From an uncultured Idiomarina sp. (lineage in GTDB: Bacteria; Pseudomonadota; Gammaproteobacteria; Enterobacterales; Alteromonadaceae), in NCBI GenBank assembly GCA_946885915.1, contig CAMPHF010000010.1, positions 1 through 64,000 on the forward strand: DNA of 64,000 nucleotides, given 5' to 3'. The notes below the pieces were generated by a model. That model searched no databases. It saw nothing but the letters and a program-made list of their open reading frames with translations, and was not told where the DNA came from. Below are positions 46,958 through 56,351 of the stretch, one piece after another. The translations under genes were made by a program, and so were the position numbers. Numbering within the stretch: position 1 is the first letter of the stretch; each line of letters opens with the position of its first letter.

Positions 46958-47361
46958 TAACCAAGTAAGCGCATTACGGCGAAACCGAGTAAATAGCCGG
47001 CGCTGAAAAATAACACCAAAAAGGTACCCAGTACGCCAATGGTACGATAAATAGTTGGTCCAGCGCTACGAGTGAGTCCAATTGCATGTGCGATGCGAGC
47101 CACAAATAAGGCAGCGCCAATAATATGCAATTGCAGGGCACCAGCGCCACTTAATTCCATCAGCACCATCAACACCAAGGTAATGGGCACATACTCGACA
47201 AAGTTGCCGTGAATACGGACTGCCCGTTCTAATTCTTTTGCCTCTCCAGTACCAATACCGACTCGGAACTTCCAGCGTAAACGTATAATTTGAATAGACA
47301 AAGCGAGCAATAACAGGGTGAATAAGCCCGCATATAACATAGTAATGGTTGGCGTTTGCAT
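46957..47361 (-). CDS. MAPEG family membrane protein
   Basis: The 134-residue protein has four membrane helices and the MAPEG signature region (RAVRIHGNFVEYVPITLVLM and ARIAHAIGLTRS). Bacterial relatives are glutathione S-transferase-like, but the activity here is unknown. It is coupled to the downstream hydrolase by a one-base overlap. Confidence 0.88.
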   Translation of the reverse strand: MQTPTITMLYAGLFTLLLLALSIQIIRLRWKFRVGIGTGEAKELERAVRIHGNFVEYVPITLVLMVLMELSGAGALQLHIIGAALFVARIAHAIGLTRSAGPTIYRTIGVLGTFLVLFFSAGYLLGFAVMRLLG

Positions 47362-47432
47362 AAATGTTCCTGATGATGATGCGTCAAGGTGAGCCAGATT
47401 GATCGGTCAAATAAACGGCAACCGACCAGTCA

Positions 47433-47460
47433 ACAAAAAGCCCACCGCAAGGTGGGCTTT
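47433..47460 (-). terminator. Rho-independent terminator of adk
   Basis: On the minus strand AAAGCCCACC and GGTGGGCTTT pair around TTGC and are followed by a T run (TTTTTGTTG). It lies about 55 bases after the adk stop. Confidence 0.9.
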
Positions 47461-47514
47461 ACTGTAACTAGAATGACCTTATGAGAAAAGCATAAATATG
47501 CTCGAACCCAGCAA

Positions 47515-48219
<705 letters not shown>

Positions 48220-48239
48220 CTAGGTCCGGCTTGACAAGC

Positions 48240-48276
48240 CTGAAGGCGGGTCGACTATGGTCGAACCAGCCTTCAG
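48240..48276. repeat. Long inverted repeat between htpG and adk
   Basis: CTGAAGGCGGGTCGAC and GTCGAACCAGCCTTCAG form a stem of 15 or 16 pairs with one bulge around TATG. It lacks a T tract, so it may be a Rho-protected or processing-type 3' end of htpG rather than a simple terminator. Confidence 0.6.
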
Positions 48277-48298
48277 ACATGGCTTCGGTGCACCATGA

Positions 48299-50224
48299 TT
48301 ACGCCGTTAACTCCAGCATCAGCTCGTTTAACCGAGACACGAATTGAGCCGAATCTTTAAGGCTTCCACGTTCGGCCAGTGTCGCTTGGTCAAGAATGAG
48401 TTGCGCCCAACGCTCAAATTGCTGCTCGTCGGTTAATGCAATCGCCCGCTGAATCAATAAATGCTCAGGGTTTAATTCCAAAATATATTTGGTTTCTGGC
48501 ACTTTTTGTCCCGCAGCTTCCATCAATTTGGCCATCTGCGTGCTCATGTCGTTGGCATCAGTGATGATGCATGCTGGCGAGTTGGTCAGTCGATGCGTGA
48601 CACGAACTTTCTTCACCCGCTCACCTAAGGCCTTAGCAAAACGCTCTGCATGGTCTTTGAACGCTTCTTCACTTTCTTTTTGCTGAGCCTTATCTTGTTC
48701 ATCATCTAACTCACCAAGATCCAAATCACCGCGCGTGACCGATTGCAGACTAACTTCTTGGTAGTCGGTCAAATGGCTCATCAACCACTCATCAATGCGG
48801 TCCCAGAGTAACAACACTTCAATGCCTTTCTTGCGGAAAATCTCGAGCGCCGGGTTATTGCGGGCAGCTTCATAGCTATCAGCAACAATATAATAAATAT
48901 GCTTTTGCTCAGCTTTTTTGCGGGCGAGATAATCATCCAAGCCAACATTTTGCACTTCATCGTCGTTCTCGGTTGAGGCAAAACGCAACAAGCTTGCGAT
49001 CTTGTCTTTGTTGGCATGGTCCTCCGCAGGACCCTCTTTCAGCACGTTGCCGAACTGCTCCCAGAATGCTTGATATTGCTCGGCGTCATCCTTCGCCAAC
49101 TTACTCAACATACTGAGTACTTTCTTGGTACTGCCGTTGCGCATCGCGCGCGTGATTTTGTTATCTTGCAGGATTTCGCGCGACACATTAAGAGGTAAAT
49201 CGTTCGAGTCCATCAAACCTTTCACAAACCGCAAATAGGTTGGCATTAGCTGCTCTGCGTCATCCATAATAAAGACGCGCTTCACATATAATTTAATGCC
49301 TTTTTGATTTTCACGATTCCATAAATCCCAGGGCGCACGCTTGGGAATGTAAAGTAAGCTGGTGTATTCGGAAGTGCCTTCTACTTTGTTATGTGACCAT
49401 AACAAAGGCTCATCGAAATCATGGGCGATAGACTGATAAAACTCTTTATATTCAGCCTCGCTAATGTCGCTCTTGTCGCGCGTCCATAATGCCTGTCCAG
49501 AGTTTACTGCACGCCATTCTTGCACCGATTCGGCTGGCTTTGCGTCATCCTCTTCAGCGTCAGTGTCGGCGGTGACAGTCTCCAACATTTGCACCGGAAT
49601 ACTTAGGTGCTCTGAATACTTGTTAATAATTGAGCGTAACCGCATATCATCAAGGAACTCTGCGGCATCATCGCGTAAGTGCAAAATAATATCGGTACCG
49701 CGACGCTGTTTCTCAATCTCACGGAGGTCGTATTCGCCCTCACCGCGTGAATGCCATTCAACGGCTTCGTTTAGAGCAGCACCAGCCGCTCTGGTTCTCA
49801 CCGTTACTGCATCGGCCACGATAAAGGCGGAGTAAAAACCGACCCCAAATTGACCAATGAGCTGGGAATCTTTGGCTTGATCGCCAGAAAGTTGGCTGAA
49901 GAAATCTTTGGTGCCGGACTTGGCGATAGTGCCTAGGTTGGCCATCACTTCATCACGAGTCATACCCACACCATTATCACTAATGGTGATAGTTTTGGCG
50001 TCTTTGTCGGCACTGACACGCACCCACAATTCGCTGTCTGCAGCCAATAAGCTGGCGTCACTTAATGCCTTGAAGCGTAATTTATCTGCGGCGTCTGAAG
50101 CATTTGACACAAGCTCGCGCAGAAAGATTTCTTTATTGGAGTACAAAGAATGGATCATCAAATGAAGTAACTGTTTTACTTCTGTTTGAAAACCGTGTGT
50201 TTCAGTTTGACGGGCTTCCGCCAT
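48299..50224 (-). CDS. htpG: Chaperone protein HtpG (Hsp90)
   Basis: HtpG is the ATP-dependent dimeric Hsp90 of bacteria. The 641-residue protein has the GHKL ATPase domain ([36 protein letters not shown]) followed by middle and dimerisation domains. ATG 50224 has AGGAG eight bases upstream; the in-frame ATG two codons earlier is less well placed. Confidence 0.97.
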   Translation of the reverse strand: MAEARQTETHGFQTEVKQLLHLMIHSLYSNKEIFLRELVSNASDAADKLRFKALSDASLLAADSELWVRVSADKDAKTITISDNGVGMTRDEVMANLGTIAKSGTKDFFSQLSGDQAKDSQLIGQFGVGFYSAFIVADAVTVRTRAAGAALNEAVEWHSRGEGEYDLREIEKQRRGTDIILHLRDDAAEFLDDMRLRSIINKYSEHLSIPVQMLETVTADTDAEEDDAKPAESVQEWRAVNSGQALWTRDKSDISEAEYKEFYQSIAHDFDEPLLWSHNKVEGTSEYTSLLYIPKRAPWDLWNRENQKGIKLYVKRVFIMDDAEQLMPTYLRFVKGLMDSNDLPLNVSREILQDNKITRAMRNGSTKKVLSMLSKLAKDDAEQYQAFWEQFGNVLKEGPAEDHANKDKIASLLRFASTENDDEVQNVGLDDYLARKKAEQKHIYYIVADSYEAARNNPALEIFRKKGIEVLLLWDRIDEWLMSHLTDYQEVSLQSVTRGDLDLGELDDEQDKAQQKESEEAFKDHAERFAKALGERVKKVRVTHRLTNSPACIITDANDMSTQMAKLMEAAGQKVPETKYILELNPEHLLIQRAIALTDEQQFERWAQLILDQATLAERGSLKDSAQFVSRLNELMLELTA

Positions 50225-50300
50225 GATCATTTCTCCTGTAATTGTGCAACCGAGTTACAGCAGAAATGGGGGGCGCATAGCGCCTTTTCAAGGCAAATTT

Positions 50301-50900
50301 TTAATCAAATGATTTACGCCCACTGAAAGCGTGTCCGAGGGTTGCTTGATCAACAAACTCAAGTTCACCACCAACAGGCACCCCGTGCGCAATTCGACTC
50401 GTTCTAATTCCGCCGCGCCGGGCCATATCGGCAATGTAGTGGGCAGTGGCGTCACCTTCTACGGTGGGGTTGGTGGCGAGTATCACTTCTTCAATCGTAT
50501 CTTGCTCAAACCGCTGCTGCAGAATATCTAAACCGATATCCCTTGGGCCAATGCCATCGAGTGGGGACAAATGCCCCATCAACACGAAGTAACGACCACG
50601 GTACTGGCTCGTCTGCTCGATAGCTTGCACATCAGCCGGGCTCTCCACCACACAGACTAACCCTGATGCTTGCCGCTTGGCATCTTGGCAAATGCCGCAA
50701 ACTGGCGTTTCACTGAAGGTACGACATTGTTCGCAATGGCCAACTTTATCAACCGCATGCAGCAAGGCCTGCGCTAGCCGTGTCGCACCATCTCGCTGCC
50801 GTTCAAGCAGTTGAAACGCCATCCGTTGCGCGGTTTTTTGACCGACGCCAGGTAACACCTTTAGTGCTTGTATCAGCTCGGCCAACGCAGGACTTAACAT
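50301..50900 (-). CDS. recR: Recombination protein RecR
   Basis: RecR works with RecF/RecO in loading RecA at gaps. It has a helix-hairpin-helix ([17 protein letters not shown]), a zinc finger [16 protein letters not shown] and a TOPRIM domain starting [12 protein letters not shown]. Starts at ATG 50900, second codon of a TTG-ATG pair. Confidence 0.97.
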   Translation of the reverse strand: MLSPALAELIQALKVLPGVGQKTAQRMAFQLLERQRDGATRLAQALLHAVDKVGHCEQCRTFSETPVCGICQDAKRQASGLVCVVESPADVQAIEQTSQYRGRYFVLMGHLSPLDGIGPRDIGLDILQQRFEQDTIEEVILATNPTVEGDATAHYIADMARRGGIRTSRIAHGVPVGGELEFVDQATLGHAFSGRKSFD

Positions 50901-50929
50901 CAATTATGCCTACCTTAAAAGTAGTGTTA

Positions 50930-51259
50930 TTAAAACGGCATTTTAAAGCCAGGCGGTAACCCCATGCCAGCTGTCAATGACGCCATTTTTTCTTGGCTAG
51001 TTTCGCTCACACGACGAACCGCATCATTAATTGCCGCAGCAATTAAATCTTCGATCATTTCAGCATCGTCGTCCGCTAATAAGCTCGGATCGATCTGCAC
51101 GCGACGAACATTATGATTGCCAAGCATCGTCACTTTCACCATGCCAGCACCTGCTTCTCCAATCACTTCCATTTCGGCAATCTCAGCCTGCGCTTTCTGC
51201 ATCCGCTCCTGCATCTGCTGCGCTTGCTTCATCATATTGCCCATACCACCTTTAAACAT
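50930..51259 (-). CDS. ybaB: YbaB/EbfC nucleoid-associated protein
   Basis: This 109-residue DNA-binding protein has the typical start [18 protein letters not shown] and end [14 protein letters not shown]. It lies between dnaX and recR as in most gammaproteobacteria. Confidence 0.97.
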   Translation of the reverse strand: MFKGGMGNMMKQAQQMQERMQKAQAEIAEMEVIGEAGAGMVKVTMLGNHNVRRVQIDPSLLADDDAEMIEDLIAAAINDAVRRVSETSQEKMASLTAGMGLPPGFKMPF

Positions 51260-51295
51260 AACGCCTCTCTATTTTTTTCGGTTGCGCCGTGCGCA

Positions 51296-53347
51296 TTATA
51301 AAAGTTGAATATTTTTTTCGTCTAGTTGTACGCCAAAGCTCTGTTGTAAGCCCACCACTAGTGAATCTTGCGCTAAGCTGGCAAAGGTAGCTCGTAGCCG
51401 TGCCGCATCAATCCGCTGTTGTAATACCGCCGGTGAGCGCTCTAACGTCTGCTCAGACACCTCAAATTGCACCTGCTCAATCGCAAAGGCTTGTTTTAAA
51501 ACCTGCTCTAATTCGGTTCGCACTGACGCTGTCGCCAAGTTCGCAACGCTCTGATCTATTTGTAGCTGCAACAAGTTTGCTTGCAAAGGTAGGCGCACTT
51601 GGGTATTGCGCGCTACTTGCCGAAGCACTGCTTGCCAACCCGCTGCAGTGATAACCTGACTCCATTTATCCAGTGCTTCAGCCAACTCGACTGAGGCTAA
51701 TTGAGCTTCAGTAAAATCCTCAGTGGTTGAATTTAAAGCCTCGGCCGACTGTGGCGCCGGGTTCACTTGTTCACCTGCACCACCAGCACTCGGCACTGGT
51801 GCTAGCTCTGGTTGCGGTGCTGGTTCTGGTTCTGGTTCAGCCGCCGCTTCACTCGGCGCTATCGCCGCGGGCGTTGTTGCCTGTGGTTGGGTTATCGCTG
51901 TTGGCTTTTTTTTTTGCTGCAGTTGTGAGCGAGTCGCTAACAGACCAGCCAAGCCTTGATCAAGACCAGCAGCAGGCACTGTAGATTGTTGCTCTCCGCG
52001 TAGCGCCACGGCAGCCGATTCTAGTTCAGCTTGCTCTGCGTGCAGGGCCGCCAACTCTGGTGCAGCATCAACTGCCATGTCAGGCCCAGCTTGTGTGGCT
52101 GACGTAACCGCTAGCTCTGGCGCAGCGTTGGTTTCTGAGGCAGCCGGCCGCTCAGGCTCAGCTTGTGGCGAAGCTTTAACTGGAGCTACCGGAGGTACCG
52201 AAGTAGCACTCGTTGCTGTTCGAACTTGGGTTGGTGTGGTACTGGGTGTTTCCTTTACATCCAAATATTCCGGACGGAAAGCAAGTAACCGAAGCAGCAC
52301 CATTTCCACCCCAGTTTGAGGGTCCGGCGCATAGTGAACATCGCGTTTACCCAGCGCAACGATATCGTAGAACACTTGCACTAAATCAGCAGGTATCACC
52401 TGGGCTAACTGCTGTAACTCTGGCCCAGCAGCCAACGCAACGTCACTATTCGGTACTACTTGTAGCAACGCTAATTGATGTAATTGAACCTGTAGTTCAG
52501 ACAGTATTTGGGTGACATCTGGGGTTTGGCCTGCAATATCATAAAATTGTTCAAGTAACGCCTGGCCATCGCCATGCAAAATACTAGTCAGCAACTGCGC
52601 AATTTTATCCCCTTGCACAAATCCCAACATGGCTTGTACGGCCGCCATATCAACCTGTTGCTGCCCTTGGGCAATCGCTTGGTCAGTTAAGCTCAGTGCA
52701 TCGCGCATACTACCTTGAGCGGCGCGAGCTAACGGCGGTAACGCAGCGTTATCAAATGGAATTTGCTCAGCAGTTAACACCTCGGCTAAGTGCTGCTCTA
52801 TATCGGTACGGCTAAGCGCTTTAAGATTAAATTGTAAACAGCGTGACAATACCGTAACCGGTAACTTCTGCGGATCCGTGGTTGCCAGCAAAAATTTGAC
52901 ATGCTCTGGTGGTTCTTCGAGGGTTTTTAGTAGAGCGTTAAAAGAATGCCTAGACAGCATGTGCACTTCATCAATTAAATAGACTTTGTAACGGCCGCGG
53001 GTCGGACGATACTGCACGTTATCTAGCAATTCTCGGGTATCTTCCACCTTGGTGCGAGAGGCAGCATCAATTTCGAGTAAGTCAACGAACCGACCTTGCT
53101 CAATTTCCTGACATGCACTGCATTGACCACAAGGATTTGCTTGTACCCCTTGTTCACAATTTAAGCTTTTAGCGAGAATACGTGCGATAGTGGTTTTGCC
53201 CACCCCGCGCGTTCCCGTAAATAAATAGGCATGATGCAAGCGCTGAGTGGTTAAAGCACTGATCAACGGGCGTAACACGTGTTGCTGACCCACCACATCA
53301 TCAAAGCGATGTGGGCGCCATTTTCTCGCCAACACTTGATAGCTCAT
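51296..53347 (-). CDS. dnaX: DNA polymerase III subunits gamma/tau
   Basis: DnaX is the clamp-loader ATPase and holoenzyme organiser. The 683-residue tau form has Walker A GTRGVGKT at 45-52, a zinc site (C64, C73, C76, C79), DEVHM and the sensor region LLATTDPQKLPVTVLSRC. After residue ~370 comes a long, Ala/Glu/Pro-rich linker and a C-terminal tau domain. A run of ten A (51906-51915) at codons 478-481 can give a gamma-like short form. Confidence 0.97.
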   Translation of the reverse strand: MSYQVLARKWRPHRFDDVVGQQHVLRPLISALTTQRLHHAYLFTGTRGVGKTTIARILAKSLNCEQGVQANPCGQCSACQEIEQGRFVDLLEIDAASRTKVEDTRELLDNVQYRPTRGRYKVYLIDEVHMLSRHSFNALLKTLEEPPEHVKFLLATTDPQKLPVTVLSRCLQFNLKALSRTDIEQHLAEVLTAEQIPFDNAALPPLARAAQGSMRDALSLTDQAIAQGQQQVDMAAVQAMLGFVQGDKIAQLLTSILHGDGQALLEQFYDIAGQTPDVTQILSELQVQLHQLALLQVVPNSDVALAAGPELQQLAQVIPADLVQVFYDIVALGKRDVHYAPDPQTGVEMVLLRLLAFRPEYLDVKETPSTTPTQVRTATSATSVPPVAPVKASPQAEPERPAASETNAAPELAVTSATQAGPDMAVDAAPELAALHAEQAELESAAVALRGEQQSTVPAAGLDQGLAGLLATRSQLQQKKKPTAITQPQATTPAAIAPSEAAAEPEPEPAPQPELAPVPSAGGAGEQVNPAPQSAEALNSTTEDFTEAQLASVELAEALDKWSQVITAAGWQAVLRQVARNTQVRLPLQANLLQLQIDQSVANLATASVRTELEQVLKQAFAIEQVQFEVSEQTLERSPAVLQQRIDAARLRATFASLAQDSLVVGLQQSFGVQLDEKNIQLL
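51905..51916 (-). promoter_or_regulatory. dnaX slippery site (A10G)
   Basis: On the minus strand C-A10-G encodes Gln-Lys-Lys-Lys (478-481) and contains the A-AAA-AAG heptamer. A -1 shift adds 18 codons before TGA (about 499 residues). A shift into the other frame stops after four codons. A GC-rich hairpin-forming stretch follows about 25 bases downstream. Confidence 0.7.
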
Positions 53348-53412
53348 TATTACTCCTCGTTTAGTGCTTCATCGCCCCTCTGGCGAGGACCATTTACTCG
53401 CTATAACCTACC

Positions 53413-53943
53413 TTAAAATTGGCAGAGCGTATAGTAAGGAATCTGCTGTTGCTGAAGACGCTGTGCGCCCGGGAGGTCATTTAACTCCACCAAAAGTGCG
53501 CACTCCACTAACTGCGCTTGTGCTTGTTTTAGTAATTGAACGGCCGCTAGTAATGTGCCCCCGGTTGCCAGCAAATCATCTACCAACACTACTTTCGCCC
53601 GTGCTGATAATGCGTCTTGATGGAGTTCTAACCGATCTTCACCATATTCTAAGGCGTAGCTTGCTTGAAAGGTGGCACAGGGTAACTTACCGGGTTTGCG
53701 AAGTGGCACGAACCCGGCCTGCAGCCGATAGGCAAGCGCCGTCGCGAAAATAAAGCCGCGAGCTTCAATGCCAACCACATGTGTAATTTGTTGGTCCTGG
53801 TAGCGATTTGCCAAAGCATCGATACAGGCAGCAAAAGCCTCTGCATTAGCAAGTAACGGGGTAATATCCCGAAAGCAAATACCGGGCTTCGGATAGTCAG
53901 GAACAGCACGAATATGCTGCTTCAGCTGTTGCTCAAGCGACAT
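53413..53943 (-). CDS. apt: Adenine phosphoribosyltransferase
   Basis: Apt salvages adenine to AMP with PRPP. The 176-residue enzyme has RDITPLLA, GIEARGFIFA and the PRPP motif VVLVDDLLATGGTL. ATG 53943 is preferred because upstream codons belong to the response-regulator gene, which overlaps it by 11 bases. Confidence 0.96.
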   Translation of the reverse strand: MSLEQQLKQHIRAVPDYPKPGICFRDITPLLANAEAFAACIDALANRYQDQQITHVVGIEARGFIFATALAYRLQAGFVPLRKPGKLPCATFQASYALEYGEDRLELHQDALSARAKVVLVDDLLATGGTLLAAVQLLKQAQAQLVECALLVELNDLPGAQRLQQQQIPYYTLCQF

Positions 53944-54310
53944 CACTATAAGCCAAGCGCTGCAGAATTTGCCGCAACTCTGCGGCATCAAGCGGTTTAC
54001 TGAGCGTCAAGGTAGCACCGGCACGCTCTGCTAATCGACTAACATTCTCTAGTTCTGCGGTAGTCATCAGAATCAAAGGGGTACGCGCGTAAGCAGGTAC
54101 TTCGCGTAGATTTTTGAGCAGTGAGAGACCGTCCATAAGTGGCATTTTATGATCAAGTAATACCACGTCGAAGTTGTTCATGGTTGCCTGATTTAGGCCA
54201 TCAAGACCATCTACAGCTATTGTCACTCGACAATCAAGACCCTCAACGATATCCAATAGCCGCTGCCGCGTCTTCGGATTGTCTTCTACCAGCAATAACG
54301 AGAACGTCAT
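53933..54310 (-). CDS. Stand-alone response regulator receiver protein
   Basis: The 125-residue protein is a single CheY-like receiver domain: acidic pocket E9/D10, phosphoacceptor D53 (LLDHKMP), T83/T84 and K105 (LSKP). No output domain or partner histidine kinase is present in the window. ATG 54310 has AGGA upstream. Its 3' end overlaps apt by 11 bases, and a 44-codon gene ends eight bases before it. Confidence 0.88.
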   Translation of the reverse strand: MTFSLLLVEDNPKTRQRLLDIVEGLDCRVTIAVDGLDGLNQATMNNFDVVLLDHKMPLMDGLSLLKNLREVPAYARTPLILMTTAELENVSRLAERAGATLTLSKPLDAAELRQILQRLAYSDVA

Positions 54311-54318
54311 GCAAATCC

Positions 54319-54453
54319 TTATGCTGTTAAATGATTCACCCAAGCAAGTACAGCTGGGAGCAGCGGCAGCGCAATCAAACAGGCGATTGCGAGCGCTGAA
54401 AAACGTTTGCCCGCGGCATCACGAAACTGATCATGAGAATGATTAGACGACAT
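54319..54453 (-). CDS. Small single-pass membrane protein (44 residues), hypothetical
   Basis: A short open frame from ATG 54453 to TAA 54319-54321 has GAGG eight bases upstream. It encodes a polar N terminus (MSSNHSHDQFRDAAGKRF) and one membrane helix of about 20 residues (ALAIACLIALPLLPAVLAWV) ending HLTA. It stops eight bases before the response-regulator start, so it probably leads the small peptide-regulator-apt operon. No family is recognised. Confidence 0.7.
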   Translation of the reverse strand: MSSNHSHDQFRDAAGKRFSALAIACLIALPLLPAVLAWVNHLTA

Positions 54454-54560
54454 CGTAGTTACCTCTTAATGTTTTCGGGTGGCGATTTTAGCGGAAATCG
54501 TCCTCGTAGGAAAGGTTAAAATATCGACTTTTACGGTAAGCAAATACCGACTTAATTGGC

Positions 54561-55361
54561 TTAAACCACGACCACTTTGACCACGCCTAAACGAATAAAT
54601 TCGGCTAGCGTTTGCTCGAGTAATAATTGCCAGTTAGCAGGCGCTTGATGGGATTCTAAATAGTTGCCTAACACTTCGACTAAGGCTGCCCAGGTCATGC
54701 CCGTCGTGAGTTGCGACAACATAAAAAACGTTAGCGGCTGCAAGCGTAAGAATGAAACCTTGTCAGCGCTTTCAGAAGCACTAGAGTCAGTCTCCTGATA
54801 GGCTCGATAAAGCGCCAAATAGGTCGCACTTGGTTCTCCTTGCCAATCGCTGTTTACCTCATGCACCGGATATTGATACTGCGCTAGACTCACTCCAGAG
54901 GCGACGATTAACTGGCTTTGAGCGGTTAGCATAGATGCTGAGGTCGCTGAACATGGAATGACTGCTGGTTGCTGCGCGACAAACAGCTCGAGCCACTCGT
55001 AATGCAACAGTTCAAGTTCAACCTGAGAAAATGCCTGCAACTGCCACCGATTGACCTCGGTTTCGGTGAGTACAAATGCCAAAAACTGCCCGCTAATGGC
55101 ATTAAAATAGGGGCTATGTAACTCACCATGAGCCATAAAAGTAACCACCCAGGTTTGCCAGCGGTCAGCACCAACCCTTGCTGCAGTGAGCGGAAATACC
55201 TTAGCTAATACCGAGCTAATATTTCCCTGGACAAGGCGGCGATAAACAGCGATCTGACGTCTTTGTGGTGGCTCAACCGGCAACGAATCACGCCGTCCAC
55301 GAGCATAGTCTGCTAGGTCGACTTGTAACTGTTGCCATGGCGCAAGGTCAGTTTTACTCAT
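54561..55361 (-). CDS. DUF2063 protein (HvfC/BufC-like)
   Basis: This 266-residue protein belongs to the DUF2063 family (N-terminal LAPWQQLQVDLADYARG, then VYRRLVQGNISSVLAKVFPLT). Such proteins act as partners of DUF692/MNIO enzymes, recognising the precursor peptide. It lies six bases downstream of the DUF692 gene, the usual pairing. Role inferred from context. Confidence 0.85.
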   Translation of the reverse strand: MSKTDLAPWQQLQVDLADYARGRRDSLPVEPPQRRQIAVYRRLVQGNISSVLAKVFPLTAARVGADRWQTWVVTFMAHGELHSPYFNAISGQFLAFVLTETEVNRWQLQAFSQVELELLHYEWLELFVAQQPAVIPCSATSASMLTAQSQLIVASGVSLAQYQYPVHEVNSDWQGEPSATYLALYRAYQETDSSASESADKVSFLRLQPLTFFMLSQLTTGMTWAALVEVLGNYLESHQAPANWQLLLEQTLAEFIRLGVVKVVVV

Positions 55362-55367
55362 TAGTTC

Positions 55368-56207
55368 CTACAACCTAAGTTGTTGCTGTTGGCCGGTGAG
55401 TTTTTGTAACTCAGCAATGATAGCTAATTCCTTTGCTAACTCAGTCGTCGCTGGATAATTAAAATCTCTCTCTAATAAAGTTGGGTACACGCCATGGCAA
55501 TCATATGCATGACTGAGTAGCTCGAATACCTCTGCTCTCACGGCTGCGCCATGAGTATCGATTAGTAAATCTGGTGCAGCTTCGCGATGTCCAGCCAGGT
55601 GTCCATAAACCACTTTATTGCGCGGCAAACCACTAATAAACGCAACTGGATCGTAGCCATGATTCACACTGTTAACGTATACGTTATTAACATCGAGTAA
55701 TAACTGAGCGCCTGAGCGTTTTAAGACCTCGGACAAAAAATCAAGTTCGCTCATGGTTTGACCGAGCGTCACATAGTAGGAAATGTTCTCTAATATAAGC
55801 GGCCGCTGAAGGCGATCCTGGACCTGTTGAATACGATCGACGACATAGTCTACCGCTGGAGCTTGAAAGGGGATCGGCAACAAATCGTATAGCTGGTCAC
55901 CAGCAGCACAATAGCTTAGGTGCTCGCTATAATGATGAACCTCAAAGCGATCTAGAAACACTTTAAGTTGGTCAACAAACGCTAACGGTAACGGATCAGG
56001 GCCACCAATAGATAGTGACAAACCGTGACAAACCAACGGTGTATCTGCGGTAATCCGCTCAAGCAACGCTAATCTATCAGGTGGAGCTTGCATCCAGTTT
56101 TCCGGGGCAACCTCCCAGAATGCAACTTGCGGCGCTAATTCCAAACATTGTGCGGCGTTATCCCGGCGGAAACCAAGCCCAACGCTCGAAGAGCTTAGCT
56201 TTGTCAT
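55368..56207 (-). CDS. DUF692/UPF0276 protein, MNIO family (HvfB/BufB-like)
   Basis: The 279-residue TIM-barrel protein carries the DUF692 motifs that supply metal ligands: LVCHGLSLSIGG, HYSEHLSY, LILENISYY, LLDVNNVYVNS and VYGHLAGH. MNIO enzymes use two or three iron atoms to modify cysteines in ribosomal peptides (for example oxazolone or thiazole-type rings). ATG 56207 follows GGGAGG. A precursor peptide gene (DUF2282-like) is not seen on either side. Confidence 0.9.
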   Translation of the reverse strand: MTKLSSSSVGLGFRRDNAAQCLELAPQVAFWEVAPENWMQAPPDRLALLERITADTPLVCHGLSLSIGGPDPLPLAFVDQLKVFLDRFEVHHYSEHLSYCAAGDQLYDLLPIPFQAPAVDYVVDRIQQVQDRLQRPLILENISYYVTLGQTMSELDFLSEVLKRSGAQLLLDVNNVYVNSVNHGYDPVAFISGLPRNKVVYGHLAGHREAAPDLLIDTHGAAVRAEVFELLSHAYDCHGVYPTLLERDFNYPATTELAKELAIIAELQKLTGQQQQLRL

Positions 56208-56288
56208 TGCCACTGACCTCCCAGCACTCATTTCAGCTCATTTCATTACGTTAGCTAACAAGTTTAGCTAAGACTCAACTCTACACTC

Positions 56289-56319
56289 AAAAAAAAGCCC
56301 CGACCGCGGTCGAGGCTTT
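56289..56319 (-). terminator. Terminator of the TonB2 operon
   Basis: On the minus strand AAAGCCTCGAC and GTCGGGGCTTT pair around CGCG and lead into eight T residues. It lies 33 bases after the TPR gene, separating it from the DUF692 gene. Confidence 0.9.
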
Positions 56320-56351
56320 CTCGCTGAACCCATTACATCGGGTTTAGTGCT

